In this document: in pieces, positions 13,201-25,200 of the stretch
Position numbering within the stretch: the stretch's first letter is position 1
Layout: each line of letters opens with the position of its first letter
Source of the DNA: Cryptomeria japonica
Lineage: Eukaryota > Streptophyta > Pinopsida > Cupressales > Cupressaceae
DNA length: 64,000 nt
Assembly: GCF_030272615.1 (NCBI RefSeq)
Contig: NC_081415.1
Span: forward strand, 375,673,392 to 375,737,391
Reading direction: 5' to 3'
Notes under the pieces: model-generated
What the model was told of the DNA's origin: nothing
What the model saw: only the letters and a program-made list of their open reading frames with translations
Databases searched by the model: none
Translations under genes and position numbers: made by a program

Positions 13201-16200
13201 GCAGGAATAGGAGGGGCAACAATTGATAAAGGATTGTTAGTTGGGGACCTAGCGCACACACAAGGAGATTGATTGAGAAGTTAACGGTGGTGGGAACTCT
13301 CGACGCTAATTCCAGGCGCCATTATTGGTGTCAAACGAACCATTCATTCCTAGAAACATGAGATATCGGAGAATCAAGGAGGCAATAAGCATATTGATGG
13401 TTAGCAGGTAGCATCACAAGTAATGCCTATGAATCAATCTTCATCTGGCACCATCTAATGATGAAAGAATCAATCCTTGTGGGCACTTGAAGGAGCAATC
13501 AACGACATAACATCGAGTATTTGCCTTGTCTTTGTCAGGCAGACGATAGGAGCCAGCACAATAATTGTCAAAGACACAGGAGGCCAGATTGTCACAGACC
13601 AAGGAGAATGGAATAGGGTTCACAATATCAGGGGATCAGAGTATTGTTGAGGATGGTGGAGATTGACCCATGGGAGAATATAATACAGCAATACTAGTAT
13701 GTTTAATGTGTTACTATATGTTTGAATTAATGGTATGAAAATAGAGGTTGAGATATTGTATGTATCAATGAGTATGTCTGATGGAGTTGTTTTTTCTGAG
13801 CTATGATTGTGTATTGAACTCTGCACATTCATAAGAATTTGGTTGTGTTTAGTGTTTTTGCATTGTCGATCAATCGTATTGTTCTTTTTTATATTTAATT
13901 TACAACTCAGAATATTTCAGCTGGTTTATTGTCCCTTGCATTACCAATTCAATTTATATCTGCAAGCCAATTAAGTGGACACTTGGAAACAAAAAGTGGT
14001 AGAAGAGAGTAATAAACATGGATGACCAGTTGATTATCTGATTTAAGACCACCTAATTCTAGAGCATCAAGGGTGTAAGAGAAATGTTGCACCAACCAAA
14101 AATATTTTCTTTTGATATTTGTTTTCTAGGCATTTGAGAATCTCTAGATGATTTACAGTTGTGTGCCAAGTTTGTGGCATTGCAACCTCATACACCTACG
14201 TTTTCTCAGTTTGAAGCTTCATGTCTATAATAGTAGGCACGATCAACCTTTAGTGAGCTATGTAGTAACTAATTTTGAAGACTTTGGATTGTGGTTGGTA
14301 ACATAAGCTCTATTTGGCATCTTGAATGTTCCATTCATTTTTCATAAGATTGCAATAACCACATGCATGTTTCTCATTTCAAAGAGCTTAATTGGGCCAG
14401 TACCAGATTGTTCACTCTATAATGGTAACTTGTTTGAACAATGTGCCAAGTATTTGATACTTGTGTCAATTCCTGATGTTATCTACTTCATTGTTGGTTT
14501 TAAGAGGGATCATGTAGTGTAATGTCCCCTTTTTAAGCATAATCAGTTTGTGAACAATTAGTCTATTTTTGGAGTTTTCCCACAGGCTAATTGGTTGGTA
14601 AGGGAGAACTAAAAATTTCTTGGAGAGCATAGGATTGGTCAAGCAAGAGTAGTGTTCATGGCAGTGAGTTTATAGATGGTCTTGGTGAGCTTCATAATGC
14701 TTTTAGAATGCAATTTTGACCTTTTGGAAGCTCTCCAATTGTTTTGCAGAAGCATGCTATTTTTAGACTGGCACCAAGTTGTGTCAGTTCATTGTCCTAA
14801 ATCCTTAGTGACATATTGGTATTGTTAGAATCTAATATTTGTCTCATTTTGATGCTTTCCACAATTTGGGTGATTTATTAAATTATTAATTATAATTTAA
14901 GTTGTCCTAAAGTGGAAGTTTAAATGTTTAAAAGGACAACTAAGTATATATCTATGAAAAGAAAGTGTTTTTGTTGTGCTTCCATGGGGGATGCTTGGCA
15001 CTAGGGGGTCTTTGTACTTAAGGAATTATAATTTAATTTTTGTTAGTAACTAAGTAAACAGATTTGTCACTGTGGTTTATTTTAAAAAATGACTCAGAAT
15101 TGCCTGGTAAACAGCAACAAACTCACAAACAGTTGGATAGATCATTATTGAGTTAATGCTCTTCCACTGCGTTTAAGAGGGGCAGCTCCCTCAGAAGATA
15201 TAATTTTGAATTTTCGGGGTATGCTTTTGACCAGAAGGTAGAAAAGGCAAACTAACATTCGCACATAGCCATGTCACAAATGCAAAAAACGAATTTGAAA
15301 CAAATAAAGAATAATGCACAGGTTAATGAAAGAAAATCCACCAGCACCTCAGTACACAGATTGATATACTATTGAACAAATGAACAGCTTCTGATTTGAA
15401 ATCCACCAATAGGAGGATTTATGGGCAGCCTATTGCGATTTTCTTTCCAACCTCTATGATTGTTGATTTTTGGAGAAATCACAGTCATAAGAGGATTAAT
15501 AAGAGACATGAATAGGGAGTGTAGACAAGCACCCCACTAGGTAGACCACCCCATGCTAGATATCCAATGTGCTTGCCACCTGGGGCCAAGAGGTGAGTGT
15601 CCGCTCTTGGGCCTAGTGTGAGGATTGCTTTGGGCCAACCTATCAGGCTCCCTCATTCAAACCCTATTGTGATTGATTACTAAAAATGAATATAGACGTG
15701 GTGACATGAATAGGGAGGGAAAAGACAAGCATCTCACTAGGTAGATCACCCCATGATGGATATTGTAAGAACCTTGCTGGTTCTAACTTTCCTGAAATGC
15801 TATTGCTGATTTGTTTTTGTGTTTTTCAAAGGTTTTGGATAATTTTCAAATAAAAATAACAATTTTGCCAGGCAAGAATTGCACAGAAAACTGAATAGAT
15901 GCAAAATCGAGAGCAACTGTAACTATATTATGAATCAGGAAACTGCTACAAATAAATCTAATGCTAATTGCATACCCGTAGGTCCTCAGCTTATTTTAAA
16001 TAAAGAATTTTGGAGTTTGCTAGCCAAGACTGGGAAATTGACCAAAATAGACATACAAGTCCAAAATACAATTTCTCCAGGCTAGAAATGAGATGAAACC
16101 ACCTGAATATGCTGGGCGTTGGGAATGGTGCAATCAGATTGCAAAATAGGAAGGCATTTCAGCCTCCTAGACTAAACGTCCCTTTTTTGGACTCCACGTG

Positions 16201-19200
16201 CCAAGCAAGAATTGTACGGCCAGCTATAGGAACTTGTACGACTTCTTATTGAAATGAAAGATGCTGCTAATTGGGGCAACCATACCTGAATGCCCTTTCC
16301 TTATTGAAAAATCTGCAAATAACTGAAGAAAATAACCTCTGATGAAGCACAATAAGACTCCTGAATGAAGCCCTCTCAGTTGCAATAATTCAGCTGATCT
16401 TTCACAGCCTCAAAATCACAGATCCATGAAGAATTATCGTTCTTCAATGGCAAACCCTTTGAAACCCTTGTCTCAGAAAATCCACAGAGCAAAACCAAGC
16501 AATTTCAAATAATCAATAATGAATTGAGGTTGAATTGCCTTTTTTCCTTATAACTCCAAATGGCACGAATTCCAAGAAAGTACGCCCAATTGCCTTTGGG
16601 GAAATTTTTCATTTAAGTGGTTTTTAAAGTCACTTTATAATATTTAAGTGGCTTTTTAATTTATATAAAGTCACTTTATGACTTTATAATATCCATATAA
16701 GAAAATTAAATAACCTAACCACTAAAATATTAATATCTCCCTCAATATTTAGTCTTTTGATGAGCCGTTTGAAGCTAGGGTCAACACTGTATAACCCCCA
16801 TGTGTCCAGGTGCCCTGACTAAAAATAGCACTATTGCTTAATTAGTCCCTCTACTGACCCCATACACTGATTGCAAAGGCTTGGAACTGAAACCAAGACT
16901 GAACTGAAGAAGTGGAATTGCCCCTGAGACTCTATCCAAACATGTTAGCCTATGAGAGTCCAAATAATAGGCTAACATGTTTGGATAGAGTGGGGACATT
17001 ATTGTTGATTGTAATTAGGTAGGAGGGGCGGATTCCAATTGCCTTAGGCAACATTGGAATCCGCCCAAAGGGCTGGCCCCTTTCTCCCATAAGGTAACGT
17101 GTAGGGTTGGTCCCTTTCTCATGTCTAGCACAAGGGTGGCGTGCTCTAGGGCCTGCCCTATAATTCAACACGCCACTTACACTTAAACAATAAAAAGGGC
17201 GCCAATTCAAATTAAGAAAGCTGACCTAATTAAAGGCTAAAGCGCATATAAATAAAGGAATGAATGAAGCATTCAAACAATAAGCATACACACAAAGAGC
17301 GAATTCTGTCTGCAAGTAAGAGATGCGAAATTCATGCAAAGGCGAATATCTTCAGCAAAGTGTGAACTCCATTAGCTTCTCTACATTGTTATCTTTGCCG
17401 TTAGGGGAGTGCTCTTCATCATGCGATCTAACAGTTGAAGGACTTGCTGTTCAGAAGTTGGTCATAGTCATCAGCTGAAGACATACATTTCATCCATCTG
17501 CTATTCAAGGTCAAATCTTTGGTTGCTGGTTGGTGCAATAAAAGGCAGATCCAAAACTGGTTAAGAGGCAGATCTGAGACCACTGAAAATTGAAGATGCC
17601 ATTAGCCCTAAGGGTGAACTGAGATAAGTATTGTAATCAAAATATTATTCATAATCCATAATCAGATTTGAGGATCTTTTTTGGCTGGGTTTTTCCTCCT
17701 AGGAGGTTTTCCTAGGGTAATAAGTGTCTTATTCAACTTTGGTTATGTTTCTGTTTGTTCCTAAATCTGAAACTTACTAAATCTAACAACAAACTATCTG
17801 AGTTAAAGGTTAATTCTGTTTTTTGAGTTTTCTTTATTAATTTGAAAGTGTAAAATCAACATGGTATCAAAGCTCTAGGTTAGATTAACCTTCAAATTTC
17901 AGTAGTCTGCTACTTCCAGTTTGTTGTTTCATTTTCAGTCAGGTCAATGGGGCTGAAAGTTGAAGATAGGCTCGATGGAAATCTCAACTTTGCTGCATGG
18001 AAGGTCCGCATCCGTATTGCCCTAGAAGAAGAAGAACTTCTTCAATTTATAGATGAAGAAAAGTTGATTGAACCTACAGATGCAACTGAGCTAAAACAAT
18101 TCAAAAGGAATGCTGTCAAAGCCAGAAAACTCATCATTGATTCAGTCAAAGATCACCTGGTCACCTCCATTTCCTCATTCACTACAACAAAGGAAATATT
18201 CAGTCATCTTCAAGGTACTTATGAAATCAACAATCTCAGTAGAGCAATTACCTTAAGGCAGCAATTACTTAATATCAAAATGTCAAAGGAAGAATCTGCT
18301 ATGTCTTATTTCATGAGGATTTCAGAACTAAAGAATCAACTAGGTACAATTGGACATAACATGGAAGACAAAGATATTGTCATGATTGCTCTAAATGGTC
18401 CACTAGACTCATGGGATTCTTTCATTCAAACTATAAGTGGAAGAACTGAATTACCTACTTTTGATTGTCTTAAGAATGATTGCATTCATGAAGAGTCTCG
18501 TCTTATCACAAGAGGAAAACTCAAAAGCCCTCAAGTTAATGATCAACATGTACTTGCTGCCCAATGCAAGAAAGGTGGCCATTGGAAGAAGAATAATCCT
18601 AAGAGGAATAGAGATTTCAGATTATCAAATGCTCAGAATTCTTGGAAGAAGCCAAGAGATCTCTCTCGTGTTCGATGCTTTATATGTGACAAATTTGGTC
18701 ACTATGCTAAAGAATGTCAGAATGAACCTTCGCTAAGAGAAGCCAACCTAAATGAAGTCTCATATCTAAATCAGGAATTCTTATTCATTTCTACCCTGTC
18801 AAGTAGCATTCCCACAGACTGTAACACATGGTTGATTGACAGTGGTGCTTCCAGACACATCTCAGGCTATCGTGAGCATCTTTCAGACTTAGTAGAGAAA
18901 GACACCAGTCTACATGTAGTAATTGGTGATGATGCTAAATATTCGGTAAGAGGTTCTGGCACTACTTCTCTAAATTTAGATTCTGGTATTTCTCTTCACC
19001 TTAGTGACATCTTATTTGTCCTTGGAATTAAAAGAAATTTAATTTCCATTTTTGCTCTAGAAGATAAAGGTTATGAAGTTGCATTTTCTGAGGGTAAAGT
19101 ACTTGCTTGGCTTAAGAAATCTAGTTTTAAATCTGTTCGTGTAATTGGAAATAGATATGATAGTTTATATAAGCTCTCTGCTAACCCTGTTCAAGCCCTC

Positions 19201-22200
19201 GTTAATGAGGCTCCCGAATCCTGTGAGCTATGGCATAGAAGACTTGAACACTTACACTTTCAAGCACTTCCCTCCCTTGGAAAGTTAGTCAAAGGTATGC
19301 CTAAACTCAGTCAAATTCATGATGATACATGCAAAGGTTGTGCTATAGGTAAAAATGTTAAAAGTCCTTTTCATAAAGTTGAAAGTAGAGCTAAAGATAA
19401 ACTAGAACTTGTTCACTCTGATTTATGTGGTCCTATGTCTGTAGCATCTCCTAGTGGATTTCTTTATTATGTAATCTTCATAGATGATTTCTCTAGGAAA
19501 ACTTGGATCTACTTCTTGAAATCTAAAGAATCCGATGAAGTCTTAAGTAGATTTAAAGAGTTTAAGGCATTGGCTGAAAACATCTTTGGTAAAAGAATTA
19601 AATGTTTAAGATCTGACAATGGAGGTGAGTATACCTCTGGTAGCTTTCATGATTTTTGTGTTAAGATAGGAATTAAGAGGGAGTTCTGTGTTCCATACAA
19701 TCTTCAGCAAAATGGAGTTGCTGAAAGGAAGAATAGAACAATTGTTGAGGCTGCAAAGGCTATGATTCATGATCAAGATTTGCAGACTTTTCTATGGGCT
19801 AAGGCTTCTAGAACAACAGTATATATTCAGAATAGATGTCCTCACCGTGTTCTAAAGAATATGACTCCTGAAGAAGCCTTCACAGGATCCAAACCGGACA
19901 TCAGTCACTTAAGAATTTTTGGAAGTCTTGGATATGTTCATGTGCCCAAGGAAAAGCGAACCAAGTTGGAGCCTTCCGGGAAGAAAGGCATGCTAGTTGG
20001 ATACAATGAATCCTCCAAGGCCTTCAGGATCTACATTCCAGGTCCAAGGTATGTTGAGGTAAGTAGGGATGTTACTTTTGAAGAAGATATTGCCTTTAAG
20101 AAATCAAAAGGTTCTCTTGTTATTGATGAAGTTAATGACAATCAAGATATGAATGTTGATACTAACTCTGAGATTCAAAGGGAGTCTGTTGAGCCTCCAC
20201 CTCAAGAAGAGCATAATGATCCACCTGAGCCTATGAATCCCACTGATATACCTAGTGACATTGTTGTTAGCAAAAAGAGGCCACTTTGGGTAAGAAACAC
20301 CATTCAAGAAGCTGAAAGATTTGCAACTCCCAGTGGCTTTTTCAGAGAAACCAAGAGACCTCAAGTATTCTCCAACTATGTTGCATTAATGAGCAATCTC
20401 ATTGAGTCTGAGCCATGCAATGTTGAAGAAGCCTTGAACCATCATGCCTGGAAGCTAGCTATGGATGAAGAATATTAGTCAATCATCAAAAATGATGTTT
20501 GGGACATAGTGCCTAGACCCAAAGGTAAATCTGTTGTTTCCTCTAAATGGTTATTTAAAATTAAACATAATGCTGATGGTAGTATTGAAAAATATAAAGC
20601 TGGATTTGTAGCTCGTGGTTTTTTTCAAAAGGAAGACATAGATTATGAAGAAACATTTGCTCCTGATGCTAGATATACTTCTATTAGAACTATAATAGCT
20701 ATTGCTGCAGCTAAAGGTTGGAAGCTGCATCAAATGGATGTTAAGACTGCTTTCCTTAATGGTGTCATTAAGAAGTCTATATTGAACAACCTGAGGGTTA
20801 TGAGATTCATGAAAGAGATACTCATGTGTGCAGATTGAAGAAAGCTCTCTATGGCCTCAAACAAGCCCCTCGTGCTTGGTATGAAAGAATTGATAAATAC
20901 TTGTTAAGTTTAGGGTTTTGTAAGAATGATGTTGACTCTAACATCTACCTTAAGGTATCTAATGATGAAATGCTAATTCTGGTTCTATATGTGGATGATT
21001 TATTTCTTACTGGTAAAGATGAGCTTATTATTAGATGTAAGAAAGATTTAGCTTCAGAATTTGAAATGAAGGATTTAGGTCTAATGCATTACTTTCTAAG
21101 TCTAGAAGTATGGCAAAGATCTAACGAAATTTTTCCGAGTCAAGGAAAGTATACTATTGATATTTTGAAAAGATTTAGAATGATGGATTGTAAACCTATG
21201 TCTACTCCTATGAAATCTAACTTAAAGAAGTTGAGTGTTTTTGCAACTAACTCTGATTTTGCAGATCCATCAGAGTACAGGTAGTTGATTGGATCATTGA
21301 TGTATCTAGTTAACACTAGACCAGATATATGCTATGCAATGAATGCCCTCAACCAGTTCATGAGCATGCCTAAGCATGTTCATCTTGTTGCTGCCAAGCA
21401 CATTCTGAGATACTTGCGAGGTACAGTTGGTTATGGGCTGAAGTATCCACTCAGGACTCTAATAACCTTGGAAGGTTACTCAGATGCAGATTGGGCAGGA
21501 AGTGTCAAGGACAAGAAAAGCACCTCAGGAATTTGTTTTAACTTAGGATCTGCAGTGATCTCTTGGGCTTGCAGAAAACAATCCTCAGTTGCACTAAGTA
21601 CTGCTAAAGCTGAGTATATTGCAGCAAGTGTTGCTTCTAGAGAAGCAGTGTGGCTTCGTAAGCTTCTTGCTGGGTTGTTTGGAGAACCTTGGGAACCTAC
21701 AGTTATTCATTGTGATAATCAGAGTTGTATCAAGATGTTCGTCAATCCAGTGTTTCATGACAGGTCAAAACATGTGGAAACTCATTATCACTTCATTCGA
21801 GATATGGTGCAAAGAGGCGCCATTCAGCTGAAGTATGTTAGCACTGATGAACAGGTTGTAGATATTCTTACCAAGCCTCTGTCCAAAGTGAAGTTTGTGT
21901 ACTTCAGAGACAGACTCGGTGTTGTGGAAAATGAAACCCTGGTTGAGAGGGATTCTTAACTTCAGTGATACATTGTGTTGTATCAACCACCCTCTGTGGG
22001 CAATGTAAGGTGGTAGTGTAATCTTCTTAAGGAGAAGAGTAATTGTTATCATCCTCTGCGGGCAATGTAAGGTGGATCCAGTCTATGCTTGTGTGCAAGC
22101 TGGAAGATTATATTATGTAGTTCCATTATATGCTTGTGTGCAAGATGGAAGATTATGATATTTTGATTATGTTTTCTCCTCCCTAATTAAGAGGGAGTGT

Positions 22201-25200
22201 TGATTGTAATTAGGTAGGAGGGGCGGATTCCAATTGCCTTAGGCAACATTGGAATCCGCCCAAAGAGCTGGCCCCTTTCTCCCATAAGGTAACATGTAGG
22301 GCTGGGCCCTTTCTCACGTCTAGCACAAGGGTGGCGTGCTCTAGGGCCTGCCCTATAATTCAACATGCCACTCACACTTAAACAATAAAAAAGGGCGCCG
22401 ATTCAAATTAAGAAAGCCGACCTAATTAAAGGCTAAAGCGCATATAAATAAAGGAATGAATGAAGCATTCAAACAATAAGCATACACACAAAGAACAAAT
22501 TCTGTCTGCAAGTAAGAGGTGTGAAATTCATGCAAAGGCAAATATCTTCAGCAAAGTGCGAACTTCATTAGCTTCTCTCCATTGTTATCTCTGCTGTTAG
22601 GGGAGTGCTCTTCATCATGCGATCTGACAGTTGAAGGACCTGCTATTCTGAAGTTGGTCACAGTCATCAGCTGAAGACATACATTTCATCCATCTGCTAT
22701 TCAAGGTCAAATCTTTGGTTGCTGGTTGGTGCAATAAAAGGCAGATCCGAAACTGGTGAAGAGGTAGATTTGAGACCACTGAAAATTGAAGATGCCATTA
22801 GCCCTAAGGGTGAACTGAGATAAGTATTGTAATCAAAATATTATTCATAATCCATAATCAGATCTGAGGATCTTTTCTGGCTGGGTTTTTCCTCCTAGGA
22901 GGTTTTCCCAGGGTAATAAGTGTCTTATTCAACTTTGGTTATGTTTCTGTTTGTTCCTAAATCTGAAACTTACTAAATCTAACAGCAAACTATCTGAGTT
23001 AAAGGTTAATTTTGTTTTCTGAGTTTTCTTTATTAATCTGAAAGTGTAAAATCAACAATTACAGATATCCAATGTGCCTGCCACTTGGGGCCAAGGGGGA
23101 TGATATATATGCTCGTGGGCTTACTGTGAGGATTGTTTTGGGTGAACCTATTGTGCTCCCACATTCAAACCCATTATGATGATAATTATACTCATTTGTG
23201 ATTAGTAACCCTAATAGAATGATTTGATCTTATAAATTCTATTTCAAATATTATTTAACATGGTTGCAGGATCTCAATCAGATTCTTGATAAAGACATTT
23301 TATTGGTAAAGCTATGACCCCAAACTATCTTAAATTTCTTACTTTAATGGAATTTGTTATTTTAGGGCAAGATCCAGGGTCCTCCCAAAAGGGGACATTA
23401 CACGTTGATAGGGTAGTAAAATGAATTTCTTACAAGGGACTCTTAATTCACCTTATAAAAGTCTGAAGACATCTTAGGAACTGCACAAGTGGCCATAAAA
23501 GATTCGGAAGAGGCAGATGCTAGGGTTTTAGTTAAAGGAGATGCAAGAACTTGAAGGAGCATCAGGTGAAATACCTTCATTGGGATGCGAATCTCCAACC
23601 AGCTCCCCATCTGCAACTCAGGATATTGCTGTCCCCTTGCCATCCCCCAAAAATGGCTCCTAGATAGTCATCATCTCAAAACATGTCTCTTGTTGTCCCA
23701 CCATCCCTAAAACATGTCCCTTACTGTCCTCTCATTGTTGAAAGATGCCTTCCATCGACCTATTGTCCTCAAAATGTCGTGGAACACAGGTTGTAACTAA
23801 GGGACAATTGGTAATAAGATTACAATTCTAGACTTAGAGACAAGAGCCTTTTATCTTTTCAAATTATTGCTCTTGTCCTCTTTATTAAATGTAATGGACT
23901 TTTTCTGAAATTTGAGCTTTGTTACCTAAAATGTTTTTAAAAAACGATACGTTTTTCTCTAACAAAAAAATTGAGGTTCATTTTGCTCATATTAATAATC
24001 ACAAACTTCATATTTGACAAAATTTTCCTCCCCAATGCTGAAATTTTTTATGTGCTTAAAAATGATGTCAAGATTATAGAAGCCAAGTTAGTGCAGTAAA
24101 ACATTATCAATACTAATTTCTAATGTATGGCTCAGATTTTGTCATGTGGAATTGAGATGTTATATGGTATACTTTGGACTTATAGCCATAAAAAATGTCA
24201 ATTTCCAAAGTTTCTGTTGTCTGCGGACCACAAAGTTTAGTATGAAAAAATGTTTCTGGGGCAAGACAGCTTGCATTATAAATAAAAAATAAAAATAAAA
24301 TAATAACAAATTTTTTTAATACTATATGTTTTGATCTGATGCTGTAGGTGATATGGATTTGTAGAATCTCTTACTTGCTTAACTTATTGAACTTTATCAT
24401 CATCAAATCCATTGTATTATATTTTAATCTCTTGTTATTTATAGCTTTCAAAATTGTTCTGTTATAATTAGCAGGCTTCCCTTGCCAGAATTTGTTTTGA
24501 AGGCTAAAGGAAGTTGGTTAAAACATCATGCATTTCCAGTTTCCTTTTTTGTTTCAGTGTGTTGTATGGGCACATTTGTTTCTTATTGTTTAATTTTATA
24601 TTTTGAATCTTTTTAAAATTTCCTTGCTACACATGAGGAATATCAATATCTAACATTGTTAGTTTTTTAAACAGTCCACGCTTTGAACAAATTGACATAT
24701 GCAAAGCTTGACTCAAAGGCTGTTGGCATCAAGGAAGGAGTCATATTTTTAACATACAGTAGCCTTATAGCATCCTCAGAGAGAGGGCGTTCTCGGTTAC
24801 AGCAACTGGTGCAGTGGTGTGGGACAGAATATGATGGGCTTCTGGTGTTTGATGAGGTTATATGCTCTACAATTAAGATTAAATTTATATCTTGGTCATT
24901 GCCAATGGCAATTCTTGTAAGGGATTAGTATGATTTCCATATTCTTAAACTTTCTTGGAAGTATATTTTTCTGCAAGACTCTTTTTACTTCACTTTCTTT
25001 GAAAAATGTTTGCAAAGTCTGTTGTCAATAGAGTCATGGCTATAAGACTGATTTTAGCCTCTAAAATACTTATATGTTGTAGCATATCTCATGTGCAGTG
25101 TCACAAGGCTAAGAATTTGGTTCCTGAGACAGGAGGTCAGGCTACTCGAACTGGTGAGGCTGTTCTTGAAATTCAGGTACTGTACTTAAGTCAGTATGCT

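Larger units (their letters stand above)
7027..13919 (+). mobile_element. Degenerate Ty3/gypsy LTR retrotransposon, chromovirus type
   Basis: A full-length but inactive element of 6,893 bp in intron 5, same orientation as the host gene. Two LTRs (7027-8216, 12757-13919) share TGTRATGAGCC at the start and AATATTTCA at the end. Flanks GCTAG (7022-7026) and GCTGG (13920-13924) look like a 5-bp target duplication with one change. Order of parts: LTR, initiator-Met-type primer site, gag, protease, reverse transcriptase, RNase H, integrase, chromodomain, polypurine tract, LTR. That order and the chromodomain place it in the chromovirus branch. Many stops and frame changes interrupt it, and two catalytic residues are altered. 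Confidence 0.93.
17003..23057 (+). mobile_element. Full-length Ty1/copia retrotransposon, lightly damaged
   Basis: 6,055 bp with LTRs 17003-17861 and 22198-23057 (about 35 differences by eye, near 4%). Flanks ATTAT (16998-17002) and ATTAC (23058-23062) are a 5-bp target duplication with one change. Primer site directly after the 5' LTR, polypurine tract before the 3' LTR. The order gag, protease, integrase, RT, RNase H is that of Ty1/copia. Coding damage is limited to two TAG stops and one frame change, so it is the youngest autonomous-type element here. Same orientation as the host gene. Confidence 0.96.
15764..23063. mobile_element. Solo LTR (TGTAAGAACC..GACATTACA) with GATAT target duplication, itself interrupted by a copia element
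   Basis: Starts TGTAAGAACC after GATAT (15759-15763). After the copia element is skipped it ends GGGGACATTACA at 23063, followed by GATAT (23064-23068). This perfect 5-bp duplication and the TG..CA ends fit a solo LTR of about 1.24 kb. No internal coding region is present. It inserted into the second copy of the tandem repeat of the outer element. Confidence 0.8.
14518..23402. mobile_element. Outer inverted-end element (solo LTR or TIR element), interrupted by two nested insertions
   Basis: Begins TGTAATGTCCCCTTTT (14518-14533) and ends with its exact reverse complement AAAAGGGGACATTACA (23387-23402). Removing the nested 15764-23063 insertion and one target-duplication copy leaves about 1.58 kb. 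It contains a two-copy tandem repeat of about 195 bp. No coding sequence was recognised. No convincing target duplication is seen (TGTAG before, CGTTG after). It could be a solo LTR (TG..CA) or a non-autonomous DNA element with 16-bp terminal inverted repeats. Confidence 0.7.

Noticed and set aside
17947-20478. 843-codon ORF as a host gene
   Set aside because: Zinc knuckle, DSGAS protease and D-D-E integrase in copia order, between two matching LTRs.
14518-23402. TGTAG/CGTTG as the target duplication of the outer element
   Set aside because: Only two of five bases agree, so no duplication is claimed.
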